Below, piece after piece: positions 24,726-35,171 of a stretch of DNA of 64,000 nt. A model generated the notes under the pieces. That model did not search any database. It was not told the origin of the DNA and saw nothing but the letters and a program-made list of their open reading frames with translations. Every line of letters begins with the position of its first letter. The first letter of the stretch is position 1. Position numbers and translations under genes: made by a program. The stretch spans positions 132,439,035 through 132,503,034 of the forward strand of contig NC_062222.1 in assembly GCF_902686445.1 (NCBI RefSeq), written 5' to 3'. The stretch is from Sciurus carolinensis (lineage: Eukaryota > Chordata > Mammalia > Rodentia > Sciuridae).

Positions 24726-25444
24726 AAATATTAACTTCACATATTCAATTTTGTGATATGTGACAACTCCATTACCTTCTATATCTTATTTTAGGCTGTA
24801 TTAAAAAAGTAGACCATGAGTGTATATGAGACATTCAACAATATGCAAGATGAAAAAAAGCATATCCCCTTCTCTGGTTTACCAAATCTCCATACATGTT
24901 TTATAATAATATGTGTATGCTATTTTAATTACTATCTTTCAGTGTTTTCTATCATGATGGAGAAAGATTTCCCATATATGTAACCCTGCTTTCTGATATC
25001 CTTTCATCCTGTTTCCAACACCTCATTATATGTATTTCCTTTGCTGGTTGATTCTACAAATTCAAAAAGCATGCTTACGCCTACAGTTCCATCATACTGC
25101 ACATGCATGATATCCCAGGATCCTGCAATAAACAAAATGAGAAGAGTAGTTCAACCCAATCCCTTACCTCCCAATCTTGGGTTCTTACTTTTCATCAGAA
25201 GGATAGATATGTCCACTCTCTCTTATAGTTTAAGCTAAGTATTTCATAGTTTATTATATATTCATCCTAAAAGTTGGAAAGCAATAAGTGTAATAGAACT
25301 CAACTGTAGGGAATCACCAAACTTAAAAGGGAGGTTTTGGCCATCTTCTGCACAGAACACAATTCCTACTTTACCACCACAAACCCCATCTTAAGAAGAA
25401 ATGGGGGGTCTCACATTGAAACAACAATTTCAATACCACCCATA
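24726..25444. other. Unassigned AT-rich DNA
   Basis: No gene or named repeat is recognised. Confidence 0.35.
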
Positions 25445-25790
25445 TGCTAGATTGACCTTCAGACTATCTGATAACAGCATATATGGCAGCATGTGAGGAA
25501 AATGAAACTCTTATTCATGACCGGAAGTAGTATAACTGGAGTTAGTTTGGAAAGAAAAGTTTGAAAATGGGCATCTCCTATGTCTTGGTGATGTCTCTGC
25601 TTCACAGACAACCAAGGCAGACACGCAAATCTGCTCAAGAAAATCTTTAAAGGGATATTCATTGCAGCATGTCTCCTAATGTGTTTTAAAACACCCTAAA
25701 CATCTCTTACATGTAGGTGTACAGAATGCAGCATATTCATACAGGGGAATACTATATGTCAGTTCAAAGGAACCAATAGTTCTTTTATTC
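25445..25790 (+). mobile_element. Old L1 ORF2/3' fragment
   Basis: Sense fragment of an old L1 3' end: GAAACTCTTATTCATGACCG, a TTCATTGCAGCATGTCTCCT phrase, GCATATTCATACAGGGGAAT and ACTATATGTCAGTTCAAAGG, the standard order in the last 400 bases of ORF2. Short, gapped and broken by stops. Confidence 0.7.
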
Positions 25791-25889
25791 TCTTAATATT
25801 GACATTTAAACAATTGCAAAACTATTGTTGAATTAACAAAATCAAAATCCATGAATGACAGTTTACGAATTTAAACATCCATAGGTTGA

Positions 25890-26085
25890 AATAAGGGGAA
25901 CTAATATGTATTGTGGTCTCACTGTGTTCCAGGTGCTCTTATGAGGCTTCTGTTTTGATCTAGTTCTTATGAGGTCCTTGCAGTGTGCATGATGGCAGGA
26001 TGAATTCCCACTTTGAAAATGAGAAAACAAACTCAGAGGTTAAGAAACAATTTTAACTTTTTGCGACTGGCCCATAAATCAGTCC
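25890..26085 (-). mobile_element. MIR SINE, antisense
   Basis: Reversed MIR core on the plus strand: TCACTGTGTTCCAGGTGCTC, TCTAGTTCTTATGAGGTCCT, TGAAAATGAGAAAACAAACT and CAGAGGTTAAGAAACAATTT. Confidence 0.65.
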
Positions 26086-27329
26086 TCTTAGACACTCCTC
26101 TAATGTTCCTCGAACACCCCAGGATCACCATGAATGTTGGGGGGACTTGGGGGATGTCTGTATGCTTGCTCAGGTGTGTGTGTGAAATACAGAAATTTCA
26201 TGTGTTCTTCTACATGATAAAGAAGAAATAGAATGGGGGCCAGTCAACTATAGGGACTGTAATGCTGCCTCTATTATAATAGTTGATTTTTTAAAAGGAA
26301 AGGAAAATGAAAATATCATCAGATTTAAATACTATCTGACTAACATAACAAAGTAACATATTCAAATTATCTCCTTGAATAATTACCACAATTGGTACTC
26401 TTAAGAACATACAAATTATAAATAAGAGAATACAATCTAATAGATATGAGCTTCTTATTTTCTATAGGTGTATGCCATGAATCTCCAAGACAGTAGCTAA
26501 CACTCTAGATTTTATAAGTATTTGTATCTGAGAGCTAGCATTGACCTTTTATTTCTTTTTGCGGGTTTCATGATGAATGCATACTTGAAAAACATCAACA
26601 TATTGCCAATGGAGCAAAACAAAAGGCATTTGTGTCTTTCAGATGGATATAAACAAAGGAACTCTTAATTTTTCTCTATGCAAATGCATGCATTAAGAAA
26701 AATAAAACATCCTTCGCAGGCTCATTGCCAGCAGATCGTGAGACTCACTCATACATCTGTTATGGTGATCTAAATCAAGTTGCAGCAATATTCCTGTTGG
26801 TTTTAATATGCTGTGAGAGGTTTTCTGGGTAAGAGGGAGTCAGAGCAGCTGGTTGTCTGAGGAATTCAACCTATGCAATTTAACATTTACTGAGCACTGT
26901 CTTTGGTGTTATTAAAAAAAAATCAGAGAAACAACATGTATCTCATTTGTATACAATAAAAAAATCAAATATGAATAAGGCATGACCCTTGTATCATTGG
27001 AGCTCAGAATCATTGAGAGTACCCTTATGAGCACAAGCATAATTGTGAGTCCACAGTGGTGACTGAAGTGCTATCACACTTTTCTGGGGTACAGAGAAGT
27101 GACTTTCCCTTCTGTAATTATAAATAGGACTTGCAGATGTGTTCATTCCCACAGCAGTTTGAAGGTTGTATAAGGTCTGAGTCATGGAGAAGAAGTTTCT
27201 AGACAGAGGGGATCTCCATTCACATATTCTTATTGAATTTTAATCCACATTGTGATTAATAATAGTAAGAAAAATTTGATACCTATGCTCACCACATATT
27301 TTGCATGCATTATTTATTACCATGACTGT
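26086..27329. other. Unassigned DNA with a possible conserved patch
   Basis: No gene or named repeat is recognised. Around 26530-26870 the sequence has SOX-like (AACAAAGG) and octamer-like (ATGCAAAT at 26678-26685) words and no repeat character, so it may be conserved non-coding DNA. Confidence 0.35.
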
Positions 27330-27550
27330 AACTACTGGCTAACATTTATTAAGTAATTGAGATATGCCAGAACTGGATGAAAAATTATGTATATGTTGGT
27401 TAATTTAATCCTCTAAGTGAAAGTATATACAATTATCTCCATTTTACAGAAGAGGAAGCTGAGGTTTGAAAATTTTAATACCTAAAAGTGATATATTTGG
27501 GTTTCAAATCCAAGTTTGCTTATTTGAAGACTGGGCTCAGACTAACTATA
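27330..27550 (-). mobile_element. MIR SINE, antisense
   Basis: Well-preserved reversed MIR: CTAACATTTATTAAGTAATT, TTAATTTAATCCTCTAAGTG, ATCTCCATTTTACAGAAGAG, GAAGCTGAGGTTTGAAAA and GGGTTTCAAATCCAAGTTTG. Confidence 0.8.
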
Positions 27551-28039
27551 CCATCCAAGGAAACTGGCAGGAATCAGTTGAGAGTCTATGTCAGGGACCA
27601 TCTGGTTCCAGGGACTTTGTTTTTCTCCTTATTATGTGACCTCAACACAGTGGTAAAACATAGGAAGATGCAGGTTTTTTCCTAGAAGAGTACAGGAAAT
27701 ATCCCATTGAGAGTACTTCAAAATTCCTGAACTACATGAAAGTAAGTAAAGTGCTTTACTACCAGGCACTGGGAATTTCCATGTGATGTCCCACTGATGC
27801 CTCAACATTTAAATTTCTCACACTAAGTTCTTTAATCCTTCCTCTTGATGCTTACCAGGTACTATTACCCATGTGCTCATTCCCAGACCTGGAATCCATT
27901 CCTGAGTCTTCCCTTTGCCCATGTTCTATATTCAGGTGCTGTCCAAATGGTACTGCCTTTATTTTCTAAATACGTACTAGGTTTCCCCCCTCTGTTGTCT
28001 GGTTGCCGCCCAACTGAACCGAATCAAGTCCTTATTATT
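27551..28039. other. Unassigned non-coding DNA
   Basis: No gene is recognised. The part from about 27850 may be the upstream continuation of the L2 element that follows, but it is too diverged to claim. Confidence 0.35.
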
Positions 28040-28225
28040 ATTTGTCTGTAGTCTCTTAATCAGACTCTTGCTTCTCTTCATCTCTTTCTTTAATAGGTTA
28101 TCAACATCCCTGCCAGAGCTGCTTCACTAAAACCAAGTTTTCCTGTTAATGGTTCAAGCCTTCCATCTTTAAGTCATCACGAAAATCCCTCACCATCTTC
28201 CCTTGGGCTACTTTATAGCATTGCA
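28040..28225 (+). mobile_element. L2 LINE fragment, sense (left part of a split copy)
   Basis: Sense L2 text just upstream of the conserved tail: GTCTCTTAATCAGACTCTTG, TTCTCTTCATCTCTTTCTTT, CCTGCCAGAGCTGCTTCACT and TCACGAAAATCCCTCACCAT. The same L2 appears to resume at 28455 after a MIR. Confidence 0.6.
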
Positions 28226-28229
28226 ATTA

Positions 28230-28450
28230 GGGGTCGGCTTCTGGAATTGGGTTGAAAATGCTTCAGTCCTGGCTCTGTTACTTGTTGGTGTGTGACCTTG
28301 AACAAATTCATTTAACCTCTAAAAAGAGAATAAACATTTCTTGCCTCTGAAATGATGATATTGTTACATCCCTGATAGGATTATTCCATGGATTAATGAT
28401 GTAAAATACATCAATGCCAGTAATTACAATTAAATATTTGTTGTCATCAT
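28230..28450 (+). mobile_element. MIR SINE, sense
   Basis: CAGTCCTGGCTCTGTTACTT, TGTGTGACCTTGAACAAATT, CATTTAACCTCT, AATGATGATATTGTTACATC and GGATTATTCCATGGATTAAT are MIR core landmarks in order. It sits between two L2 pieces that share orientation and continue each other. Confidence 0.8.
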
Positions 28451-28454
28451 TATT

Positions 28455-28642
28455 CTAATGTACAGGCACACCCATGAGCTTCGGATATACCATACTCCTT
28501 CAGGCTGCTGGGCTGGTGCCCACAGTGCTTACTCTCCATGTAATGTCTTTCTCCTTGTCTATTTGTAAAACTCTTCTAATTCTTTATAACCTACTTCCAA
28601 TATACCTTCCCTGACTCTCTTATGATTAATGATTAATAACCG
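28455..28642 (+). mobile_element. L2 LINE fragment, sense (right part of a split copy)
   Basis: Continuation of the L2 begun at 28040: CAGGCTGCTGGGCTGGTGCC, TCTTTCTCCTTGTCTATTTG and ACCTTCCCTGACTCTCTTAT. It is cut off abruptly by the left LTR of the MaLR provirus at 28643. Confidence 0.6.
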
Positions 28643-29058
28643 TGTTATGTGTAGATATGAGGTATTCCCCAATAGCTAATGAGTGAGACAATGCAAGAAT
28701 TTTCAGAGGTAATAGGATTTGATTTTGAGAGTTATAACCTAATCCATGGGTTAATCCCCTGATATGGATTAACAGGTTGTTAACTGTAGGCAGATAGGAT
28801 ATGGTTGGAGGAGTTCAGTTACTTGGGGGCATGCTGTTCTGGTTTATATTTTATCCCTAGTGGCAGAACTCTCTGTTTGCTTCCTGATCACCATGTCCTG
28901 AGCTGTGTTCCTCCTCTGTGCCATTCTGCCCTGATGTTCTAGAGAGTCAATGGACCATGAACTGAACTTCTGAATCCATAAGCAAAAATAAACTTTTCCT
29001 CTTCCACATTGTTCTTTCAACTCTTTTGTTCAGAGTGATAAAAAATCTGACTGAAACA
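28643..29058 (+). mobile_element. Left LTR of a MaLR provirus
   Basis: About 416 bp from TGTTATGTGTAG to CTGAAACA. It aligns by eye along its whole length with the right copy at 30522-30960: the left edge, GAGTGAGACAATGCAAGAAT, GATATGGATTAACAGG, AACTGTAGGCAG, TGGACCATGAACTGAACTTC and the AAAAATCTGACTGAAACA end. The layout (GTCCC-like start, AATAAA-rich right end) is that of rodent ORR1/MT-type MaLR LTRs. The two copies have drifted considerably, so the insertion is old. Confidence 0.88.
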
Positions 29059-30521
29059 GCCTGGTAGTAAGTTGTTGCTGTGATTAACCTGACCATGTGT
29101 TCAGAAGTCTTTGGAGATGGTTTGTTGGGGGAGGAATTCTGAAAAGCTTAGAGATATAAGCTAAATGTTTAGAATGTTATAAGCAGAGCTTAGTGGGAAA
29201 GTCTGGTGGGGGCTCAAAAGACCAGATAAGATGTCAATAGGATGGCGAACACTAAAGACAGGGCTCATGAGTTTTCAGAGAGGAAAGAGGACTTTATTAG
29301 AAATTGGACTAAAAGCAAGTAATGTTATGTTCTGGCAAATAAGTTGTTTACATTTTGCCCATATCCATGAGACTTTTGTGAAGGTTTTGGATAAATTAAT
29401 CTGGTGGGGGAAATTTTAAAGCAGCACAGCATTCAGGTGGTGGCTAGGTTTCAAACCGAGTTTATCATGATATTCAGGAACAGAAAACAGAGCAAAAAGA
29501 TTTGAAAAACTTGCAGCTTGACCAGAAAATTGCAAGTAAATCTGTGGCTAAGGAAGATATGATTGTTAAAGACATTACAGTCAGTAGAAATGCAAAGTAC
29601 TTTATTCAGAGATAATAGGAAAAATGACTTGAGTGCATCTCAGGAATTGACAAGATTACACTCATTCCAGGTTCAATTCTCAGGGTGAAAAAGTAAAAAT
29701 TCCTTTGAGAAGATACCAGTGGGGCACTCTACTTGCACAGGAGCACCTAGGAAGTTTTTTCTCTGTGCTCAGTCACCCAGGCACTTGGATGCTGCTAGAG
29801 ATGGCCCTGGGAGGCTTCATTACTGTTCAAGGTAGTGAATGACCTTGCTGGCTACCATGTGGTGCTGGTTCTGCAGAATTGCAGGATGCTAGAATTAGGG
29901 TATCATGGAGGTTTCCACCAAGACTTCAAAGGAAGACCTGGGTGGCCAAATAAATTGGAGCAGTGTTGGAGTCCTGAAGACAGCCGATATTTGAAGTGTG
30001 AGAAGAAAGTCAAAGCTGTAGTAGAGAACTGTGGGATTAATAAATACCAGTAATGTGAACTTTCTGCTGAGGAAAGTTCATGAATTGAGCAGAAACAGCA
30101 AAGAGAGAGACCAGGTGGGCTGCAATCAGCAGGGTCATAGGGGCAGAGCTACACAAGCTCTTTGGAGAGAACATCATGATGCTACATGCTGCAGATGCTG
30201 GATGTGGAGCTACAGGACTTGTTTGTCCAGCTGGATTTTCATCTTGCTTTGGTTCCATCTCTTCTTTGGATGTATCTATATCTTTATTTTGGAATGACAG
30301 TGTTCACTCTATGCCACTGTCTGTGGGATATACGTGACTTGCTTTTGATTTTTCCAGGACAAACATCCATGAGTTTATTTTGAGTCTCAGATGGGATTTT
30401 AGACTTAAACTTTTGAGGAATACTGTAACTGTTAAGACTACAGGGGCTCTTGAAAATGCACTAAATGTATTTTGCATTGGCAGATGGGTATGAGTTTGGA
30501 GGGGCTAGGGGTGGAATATTA
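29059..30521 (+). mobile_element. MaLR provirus internal region, non-coding
   Basis: About 1.46 kb between the two LTRs. It shares order and phrasing with the internal region of THE1/MaLR elements: AGCAGCACAGCATTCAGGTG, GATTTGAAAAACTTGCAGCT, CAAGACTTCAAAGGAAGACC, GGCAGAGCTACACAAGC, ATGTGGAGCTACAGGAC and TGAGTCTCAGATGGGATTTT near the right end. MaLR internal regions are known remnants of an ERVL-like gag area that do not encode working proteins. The open frames here (for example 29835-30053, 30031-30297) are short and show no intact retroviral domain. Confidence 0.85.
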
Positions 30522-30960
30522 TGTTTTAGGTATGAAGTGTTCCCCCGAATTTCATGGGTGAGATAATGCAAGAATTATCAGAGGTTAAATGAGTAGATTA
30601 TGAGAGTTTCAACTGAATCAGTGGATTAATTCACCAATATGGATTATCTGTGTGGTAACTGTAGGCAGGTAGTGTATGATTAGATGAGGTAGGTCCTAAG
30701 GGAAGGAGCATGCCTTCTGGTTTTATATTGTGATCCTGATAAGCACAGTGCTCTCTTTGCTTTCTGATTGACATATCTTGAGCTGCTTTCCTACTCAACA
30801 CCCTTTTTCCATGATGTTTTGCCTCACCCTGAGCCAAGAGTCATAGAATCCAGTCACCATGGACTGAACTTCTGAAACTCTGAGCCAAAATAATTTCTTC
30901 CTCCTCTATGTTGATTTTGTCAGGCCTTTTTATCACAGCACCAAAATGCTGACTAAAACA
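30522..30960 (+). mobile_element. Right LTR of the MaLR provirus
   Basis: About 439 bp, starting TGTTTTAG and ending CTAAAACA, a perfect 8-bp terminal inverted repeat. It carries the same landmarks as the left LTR, including GTGAGATAATGCAAGAATTA, GGATTATCTGTGTGG and ATGGACTGAACTTCTGAAAC. Flanking 5-base words (AACCG on the left of the provirus, ATCAG on the right) do not match well enough to call a target duplication. Confidence 0.9.
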
Positions 30961-31366
30961 ATCAGTTAATTCATGGTATGAAATTAATAATTTCTTTCTC
31001 ATTGTTTTCACAGAAGTTACTCTATGACTTTAGCATTTGTAAAAGTGTTGTAAAGCTTTTTTTTTAAAGTATCATATAAACACACCAAATTTCAATATAC
31101 CTGAATGTGGGGTTTATTCTTCTCTGGTTCCTAGCAGCAAACAGCATTGAGAGAGGAGTAACTTGAACATGACCAAGAAAAGGTAATTCTGTCAGAAGAG
31201 GAAATAAATGGTAAAAGAGAATTCACAGGCAGGTTAGTAAATAAAAATGAAAACATGGCCATTAAAGAGTCAATTCTAATGGAGTTCAGAGGTGGAACAG
31301 AAAATATATAACTAACAGGGGACTATAGGAAAAGTTATATCAATTATAATACTTCACTGTTGTGTA
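30961..31366. other. Unassigned non-coding DNA
   Basis: No gene or named repeat is recognised. Confidence 0.35.
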
Positions 31367-31514
31367 AAGAATAACATTTTAAAAATATTTTTTAAGATGT
31401 TGGTGAACCTTTATTATTTATATGTGGTGCTTGGAATTGAATCCAGTGCCTCACACATGCTAGGCAAGCGCTCTACCACTGAGCCACAACCCCAGCTCCA
31501 AGAATAACGTTTTA
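31367..31514 (-). mobile_element. ID-type SINE with target-site duplication, reverse orientation
   Basis: On the minus strand this is a nearly complete ID unit of the 'GCTTGCCTAGCATGTGTGAG' sublineage: GCTGGGGTTGTGGCTCAGTG, then GGTAGAGCGCTTGCCTAGCA, then the B-box region CACTGGATTCAATTCCAAGC. The A-tail is the T-rich 31381-31420 side on the plus strand. Direct repeats of 15 bases with one mismatch (AAGAATAACATTTTA at 31367-31381, AAGAATAACGTTTTA at 31500-31514) are the target duplication. Confidence 0.93.
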
Positions 31515-33042
31515 CATTGAGTATCTTTCTCTCCTCCTTATTTCTTGATTCATGGATCCAAAGACACTGACCTCTATATAAGCCATGGACTATATAAGCC
31601 TTTTTGAATGGCATAATTACAATGATGACTTTAAAGTATAAATAAACATATGACATATAGCAAAGTATATTGAAAAGATGGTGAGACAGAATTCCTGGGT
31701 GCTTGTCCTATGCCAATGTTTATTAGTTGCATGATTCTTTGTCTCACAATGAGCAGATGAGTTTGTCTAATTGCTACCATAAGATCACAAATGATAAACA
31801 CGTGCAAATATACTTGGAAAATTATAAAGAGCTGTACAAATGAGAGGTATCACATTTCTTATTATCAGAGTGTTGTTGTAGCTTTCTACATAATGAGTTC
31901 AATTTTGTCTTGCTTCTAGGGAATGTCATATTTCTATGTAGATTGCATTTACTTAACATAGTTGAAGTTTCTAACATATCATTCAAACTTCAACAATAGT
32001 TGCCAAAACTTAGTAACTTGATTTGTAACAAAGTGATTTTTTTGAAATATGTAAGTAATATATTTCTATTTGAAGGAATTATGTTTCTTATCATCTTTTA
32101 AAATTTCTGTCAAAATAATAAAGTAGACAAGATCATTCCTCTGTGTTATTTTGGGCTATTTATATTCTAACACTGTTATAAAGTCAACAGCCTTGTCAAT
32201 TTGAGTTAAACCTTAGCCTGTCCTCAACTCTTTCCCCACTGGGTGGAGGGCACATGATGTTCTTTAAATAATGTATGGTGATCTAAAGGCAAGAAGGACT
32301 TAGCATAAAATGTATTTGATGCTATTTTTTGACACATTGCTAAAATATACTTCCTTTGCATCTTCTGTATGAGTTTTTTTGTCATGTCTCCTAATCTAAA
32401 ATGACATGTGGTGATCTAATATTAAATACCACTAGATGATTAATTTTGACAAGGTATCAGGATTATAGTTTCCTGCTATAAAATAATTGCAAAATAAATT
32501 GTAGTGTCCTTTGCTATGCTAACACCAATAAATATTCTTAAGAAAACATAATTCAGAAATTATAAATGAGGTTCCATCCAATTCCTAACACATAAAAACA
32601 CTTTTGAAATCTGTTTTCCCACAGCTAAAGCTATTTGATAGTGGTATTGTTGGGTATTATTGCTGTGACTACAAGAGCGAGAGTCAGTGTGAGTAAACTT
32701 GCCACTTTTCATGGGTGCTGTAGAATACAAGTCTCCATTCTGAAAGGGAAGGATGATATATTACTTATGCTCACAATACTAGCTGGATTATGCACACTTT
32801 TTGTTCCAGTTCCTTGAAACTCTCAAATCCTGGAAGATGTTGCAAATGGACCAGTGGAAACCTGGCATGTAATGAGCTATTATGCAGAAGACAGATCCTG
32901 AACTAGGGAAAGAAACTCTTTTCGATTAGACAGAAACCTGCCACTTCTTTGCTGAAGATGCAAACAGCAAACATTTTTCAAAATTGCAAGCAAACATGCC
33001 CTTTAGTTCAGGGGGGAAACATTATTTCTATCTTCCAAGTCT
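31515..33042. other. Unassigned AT-rich DNA
   Basis: No gene or named repeat is recognised across about 1.5 kb. The 60-codon frame at 32635-32817 has hydrophobic stretches but no family resemblance. Confidence 0.4.
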
Positions 33043-33375
33043 CTGCAATGTACAGATACTCCTTAACTTATGATGGGGTTGTGTCCCACCTGAAGTTGAA
33101 AGTATCATAGGTTGAAAATATATTTGCTCACCTACAGAACATCATGGCTCAACAATATAGCATGCTGCAGAGCATTGGTTGCTTACTCTGGCAATTCTAT
33201 GGCTGACCTGGAGCTGCAGCTGGCTACTGCCCCAGCATTACATGAAAGGTTGTACCACATGTGGTTAGCCTGGGGCAGATCCAAATCCAAAATTCAAAGT
33301 AAAGCTTCTACTGAATGCCCATCACTTTCTCACCATTGTAAAGTTGAACACACTAAAGATCCCTGAAGAATTGTC
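33043..33375 (+). mobile_element. Tigger/pogo-type DNA transposon remnant
   Basis: About 330 bp that follows a non-autonomous Tigger-type element: CAGATACTCCTTAACTTATG at the left end, AAGTTGAAAGTATCATAGGT, TTGCTTACTCTGGCAATTCT, TGACCTGGAGCTGCAGCTGG, ATTCAAAGTAAAGCTTCTAC and CACCATTGTAAAGTTGAA near the right. The 84-codon open frame here (33112-33366) is a by-product. A second member lies at 43926-44260 in the opposite orientation. The exact family name (Tigger variant) is uncertain. Confidence 0.75.
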
Positions 33376-33429
33376 ATCTCCCAAGACAGAGATGATACCC
33401 TTAATCTCTGGTACTGATCTTGCCTTGAT

Positions 33430-33625
33430 TTGAACATGGTCCCTACCAGTTAGTTACTTCAAGTCTTAGGAGATTCACTTACCATAGTTGTCTAAGTTTC
33501 CTTGTTTATAAGAGGGAATAACAATCCCTATCATTAGAAGTCATTATGAAGGTTAGTATTAATCATGAAAAGCCTTTAGAACTGGGTATATACTCTTAAC
33601 ACTGACAAATATTGATTATTATTGA
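33430..33625 (+). mobile_element. MIR SINE, sense
   Basis: MIR landmarks in order: GTTAGTTACTTCAAGTC, CTAAGTTTCCTTGTTTATAA, GAGGGAATAACAATCCCTAT, TTATGAAGGTTAGTATTAAT and GACAAATATTGATTATTATT. Confidence 0.65.
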
Positions 33626-34563
33626 CAAATTATATTATAAATAAACTGCTTTTTTCTTTTTTAAACCATTGATTATGTAGTATGAAAAGAGACATAAAGA
33701 TGTTGCTAGATATTCATTTCTTCAGTTAAAAGATTCACACATTTTTTATTACACATTATTACAGCATTTTAACATTTGAAAGTTAAAAAATGCATTTTGT
33801 ATCTCATCAATAGATTTCTAACTTATCTCCCCGTTCTGTATTCCTATACATATAACATTTCATCTCTCCTTCACAGAAAATGTTGAGGTAGATGACATTA
33901 GCTACAGGGGTTAAGAACAGTTCTTAATCTAGTTCTGTACACCTCCTTAACTCAGGTACCATTTATCCTAGGCCCTCTGCTAAGGTACGATGTCTTAGCA
34001 CTGGAAACTCTCCTAGTCCCATGCACTGTGCCTGTGGCAGCAACGATCCCGTGGGGTTCTGGAGTTGTAAGGTCCTCCATTCCATCTTCCCTTGGATGCA
34101 CCTCTCAGTCATGCTACTATAGAACCCCTATTCAGAGAAGAAGTACCTCACGCAACCTCAGAGGTGAACTTGCAGTCACACACTCTAACGAGAACCTTCC
34201 CAGAAGACATACACCCTGTCCCTCTGTGCTGTTCCTTTCCCTCTCTCTACCGTGGGAGCAAAGTGTCATTGCTTGGCATGGTGGAGAGGCTGTCCTGACT
34301 AAATGGAACCCACTGGTACACAGAACTGGTGATGCCATCCTCAAGGTGTGCTGCAGGTTATCCTGCTATGGGTGACCAGCTCTTAGGGGAGGAAACTTCT
34401 CTTTTTCTGGAATACTACCAACACCTTAATTTGGGTAGGTTCTGCTACCAAATTAAGGTACTTAATTAAGCCCCAGCTACTTAGTGGGCTATAAAATATG
34501 AAGAGGACAGGGTAGGTTCAGTGAGAGGTCCTGGGAAACTCACCTTCTTCCCAGATTCATGGG
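33626..34563. other. Unassigned non-coding DNA
   Basis: The 33960-34400 part is less AT-rich and has overlapping short open frames on both strands (the longest, 34028-34375 plus, is 115 codons), with no recognisable domain. It could be an old LTR or ERV piece, but no marker supports a name. Confidence 0.35.
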
Positions 34564-34577
34564 TTACTCAGCTTTAC

Positions 34578-34695
34578 TTTCAGTGTCCACACAGCTATTG
34601 GATGTTAGTTCAGGAGCAAGAATACAGAGATAGGTGTAGAAAATGAGACTGAATATCACGTTCAAGGCCCCCAGGATGCTTGGACAGCCACAAAA
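34578..34695 (-). other. Exon-like patch on the minus strand, uncertain
   Basis: Read on the minus strand, a pyrimidine-rich tract ends in CTGCAG at 34701-34696. An open stretch of 118 bases follows, then a GTAAAG donor-like word from 34577. The enclosed frame is part of a 67-codon open frame (34564-34767) and has a hydrophobic core, LGALNVIFSLIFYTYLCIL, followed by a short polar, cysteine-containing tail. This shape loosely recalls the first membrane-spanning exon of MS4A/TMEM176-type tetraspan proteins, but I see no neighbouring exon of that family on the same strand. It may be a decayed pseudo-exon or pure chance. Confidence 0.2.
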
Positions 34696-34823
34696 CTGCA
34701 GCCAAACTTTCACAACCAAAATATTACAAGGAAAACAAAAGCCATGCTGTTTTTGGTTGAGAGTCAAGCAGGAGGATTAGGTTGAAGTACGTAAGCCAAG
34801 GAACAATCTTTGATGTAAACCTG

Positions 34824-35171
34824 TGTTGGGAGAAATCCTAGTTCTTGGCTCGCAGCAGTTTGTCTTAAGTATGTAAACTTACAGAGAGGAGTATTCCTCT
34901 CTGACCACCTAGGAATGTAAACAACTGCCCCAAGTTGACCTAGTATTAACAGGGGAACCTGCATAGGGGCCTGGTGGTCTGATCCCCATGGCACATTGTG
35001 ATTGGGCAAAAAGTCTATAAAATGTGTGGGTATTCCTGCAATAAACGAGTTTGCAGACTGTTCACCACAAGCCTGCTTCTACCCAACTCCTGGTGTCTGG
35101 GGTCTTGACTCCACAGCCCTTACCTGTGCCTGAGCTAGGCTGGCACCCCTACAAACCTGGATTTCCTAACA
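34824..35171 (+). mobile_element. ERV LTR with terminal inverted repeats (family unnamed)
   Basis: A 348-bp unit starting TGTTGGGAGAAATCC and ending GGATTTCCTAACA. The two ends are imperfect inverted repeats of each other. Inside are a CCAAT-like ATTGGGC word, a TATAAAAT box at 35016-35023 and a polyadenylation signal AATAAA at 35040-35045, the standard order of an LTR on the plus strand. No matching target duplication or partner LTR is seen nearby, so it is a solo or orphaned LTR. The family is not one I can name. Confidence 0.75.

Noticed and set aside
28643..30960. Possibility of a coding retrovirus in the MaLR provirus
   Set aside because: The internal region has only short frames, and MaLR elements are known to lack working genes.
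34028..34375. 115-codon frame in a GC-richer patch
   Set aside because: Overlapping frames on both strands with no recognisable motif. More likely chance or old LTR sequence than a gene.
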